This document shows positions 5,353 through 5,818 of a stretch of 5,818 nucleotides of DNA, one piece after another (position 1 is the first letter of the stretch; each line of letters starts with the position of its first letter). The translations under genes were made by a program, and so were the position numbers. The stretch is taken from positions 1 to 5,818 of the forward strand of contig JAUQXU010000063.1 of the NCBI GenBank assembly GCA_030837935.1, written 5' to 3'. The notes beneath the pieces were generated by a model. It made no database searches. It was not told the DNA's origin and saw only the letters and a program-made list of their open reading frames with translations. Source of the DNA: Candidatus Brocadia sp. (lineage in GTDB: Bacteria; Planctomycetota; Brocadiia; Brocadiales; Brocadiaceae).

Positions 5353-5818
5353 TTATAATTTGAGTGGTACGGGGGTAAAGGACGTTAAAAATATGATAAA
5401 GAGAATAACGCCCAGTATCTTGCGCTTGCGGTCGAGATTGGTCGCCTCGTCTGTAGGGGCAGGGTGTCTGAATCCGAAAATGAGGAGTAATATGGCAAAT
5501 ACCATCCATCCGGGATACAAGAGAATCGCAATTACACAAAAGATAAAGATGCCTACCCGATATACAATACTACTCTTTTTGCCTAATAAGGCATACAATA
5601 TGTGCCCGCCATCGAGCTGTCCGATGGGAAGCAGATTGAGTGCTGTTACAAAGAGTCCTGCCCAGCCTGCAAAGGCAACTGGATGGAGATAGATATCCAT
5701 GCCATTGGGTAGTTGTCCGATCACGAGTCTGGAGATGCATGAAAATAGTATGGGCTCCCCAAGTCCCAGGTATTGGGAAGTATCGCTGGGCACAGGACGC
5801 ACGTCTGAGAGAATTAAA
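5353..5818 (-). CDS. M50/site-2-type membrane metalloprotease, C-terminal part only
   Basis: The 3' part of a membrane-embedded zinc protease gene. The frame is open to the window edge, so the true start and the catalytic HExxH motif lie outside. Counting from the codon at 5802, the visible part has a hydrophobic segment near 17-30 and then HPVAFAGWAGLFVTALNLLPIGQLDGGHI (40-68), whose Asp64 in the LDGG motif is the third zinc ligand of site-2 proteases. Two long membrane spans (about 80-111) follow, then a conserved-type RHPAPTDEA loop (112-120) and a last span ending FTPVP (142-146). The NLLPxGQLDGG form resembles the plant/cyanobacterial EGY-like branch more than RseP, which fits the absence of a PDZ-like region in the visible part. 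An in-frame GTG at 5802 should not be taken as the start because coding similarity (SDVRPVP) continues upstream. mnmA follows after 15 bases. Confidence 0.9.
   Translation of the reverse strand, partial: LILSDVRPVPSDTSQYLGLGEPILFSCISRLVIGQLPNGMDIYLHPVAFAGWAGLFVTALNLLPIGQLDGGHILYALLGKKSSIVYRVGIFIFCVIAILLYPGWMVFAILLLIFGFRHPAPTDEATNLDRKRKILGVILFIIFLTSFTPVPLKL

Noticed and set aside
5312..5692. Plus-strand ORF of 126 codons opposite the protease gene
   Set aside because: It is antisense to a protein with clear M50 motifs; codon pattern and product look like a shadow frame.

Overview
The window carries four housekeeping-type genes and a small toxin-antitoxin (TA) cluster. Every supported gene lies on the minus strand, so transcription runs from high to low coordinates. 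The DNA is moderately AT-rich. Strong Shine-Dalgarno sites sit in front of the aminotransferase and both antitoxins, but none is visible in front of mnmA or the FAD-linked oxidase. Protein style (an EGY-like M50 protease, a class Ib aspartate aminotransferase and TA pairs of types common in planctomycetes) suggests an environmental anaerobe. An anammox planctomycete (Brocadiales) is my best guess, but this is an impression from protein style and is not shown by any marker gene.

Right part (4252-5818): the 3' end of a membrane-embedded M50/site-2-type metalloprotease runs in from beyond the window. It is followed after 15 bases by mnmA, the tRNA U34 2-thiouridylase; the two are probably co-transcribed. 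A 273-base non-coding stretch follows, with a plausible promoter for the next gene. Middle part (1223-3978): a GlcD-type FAD-linked oxidase (glycolate/D-lactate dehydrogenase family), a non-coding gap dominated by an approximately 80-base nested inverted repeat, then a PLP-dependent aspartate (possibly also prephenate) aminotransferase.

Left part (about 85-1190): a four-gene TA run in the order antitoxin, toxin, antitoxin, toxin. The first pair (PF09720/TIGR02574-like antitoxin plus ParE-like toxin, overlapping by 4 bases) looks intact. The second pair (a short acidic antitoxin plus a HigB/RelE-like toxin, also built with an ATGA overlap) appears dead. The antitoxin carries a frameshift, and the toxin survives only as recognisable pieces scattered over all three frames. 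A hairpin followed by a T-run closes the cluster. The promoter region of the TA run is bracketed by two 18-base direct repeats exactly 50 bases apart.

I see no tRNA, rRNA, CRISPR array, intact insertion sequence or phage gene. The most informative non-routine signals are the decayed TA pair behind a living one, the nested dyad between the oxidase and aminotransferase genes, and the all-cysteine candidate cluster-binding triad in MnmA.
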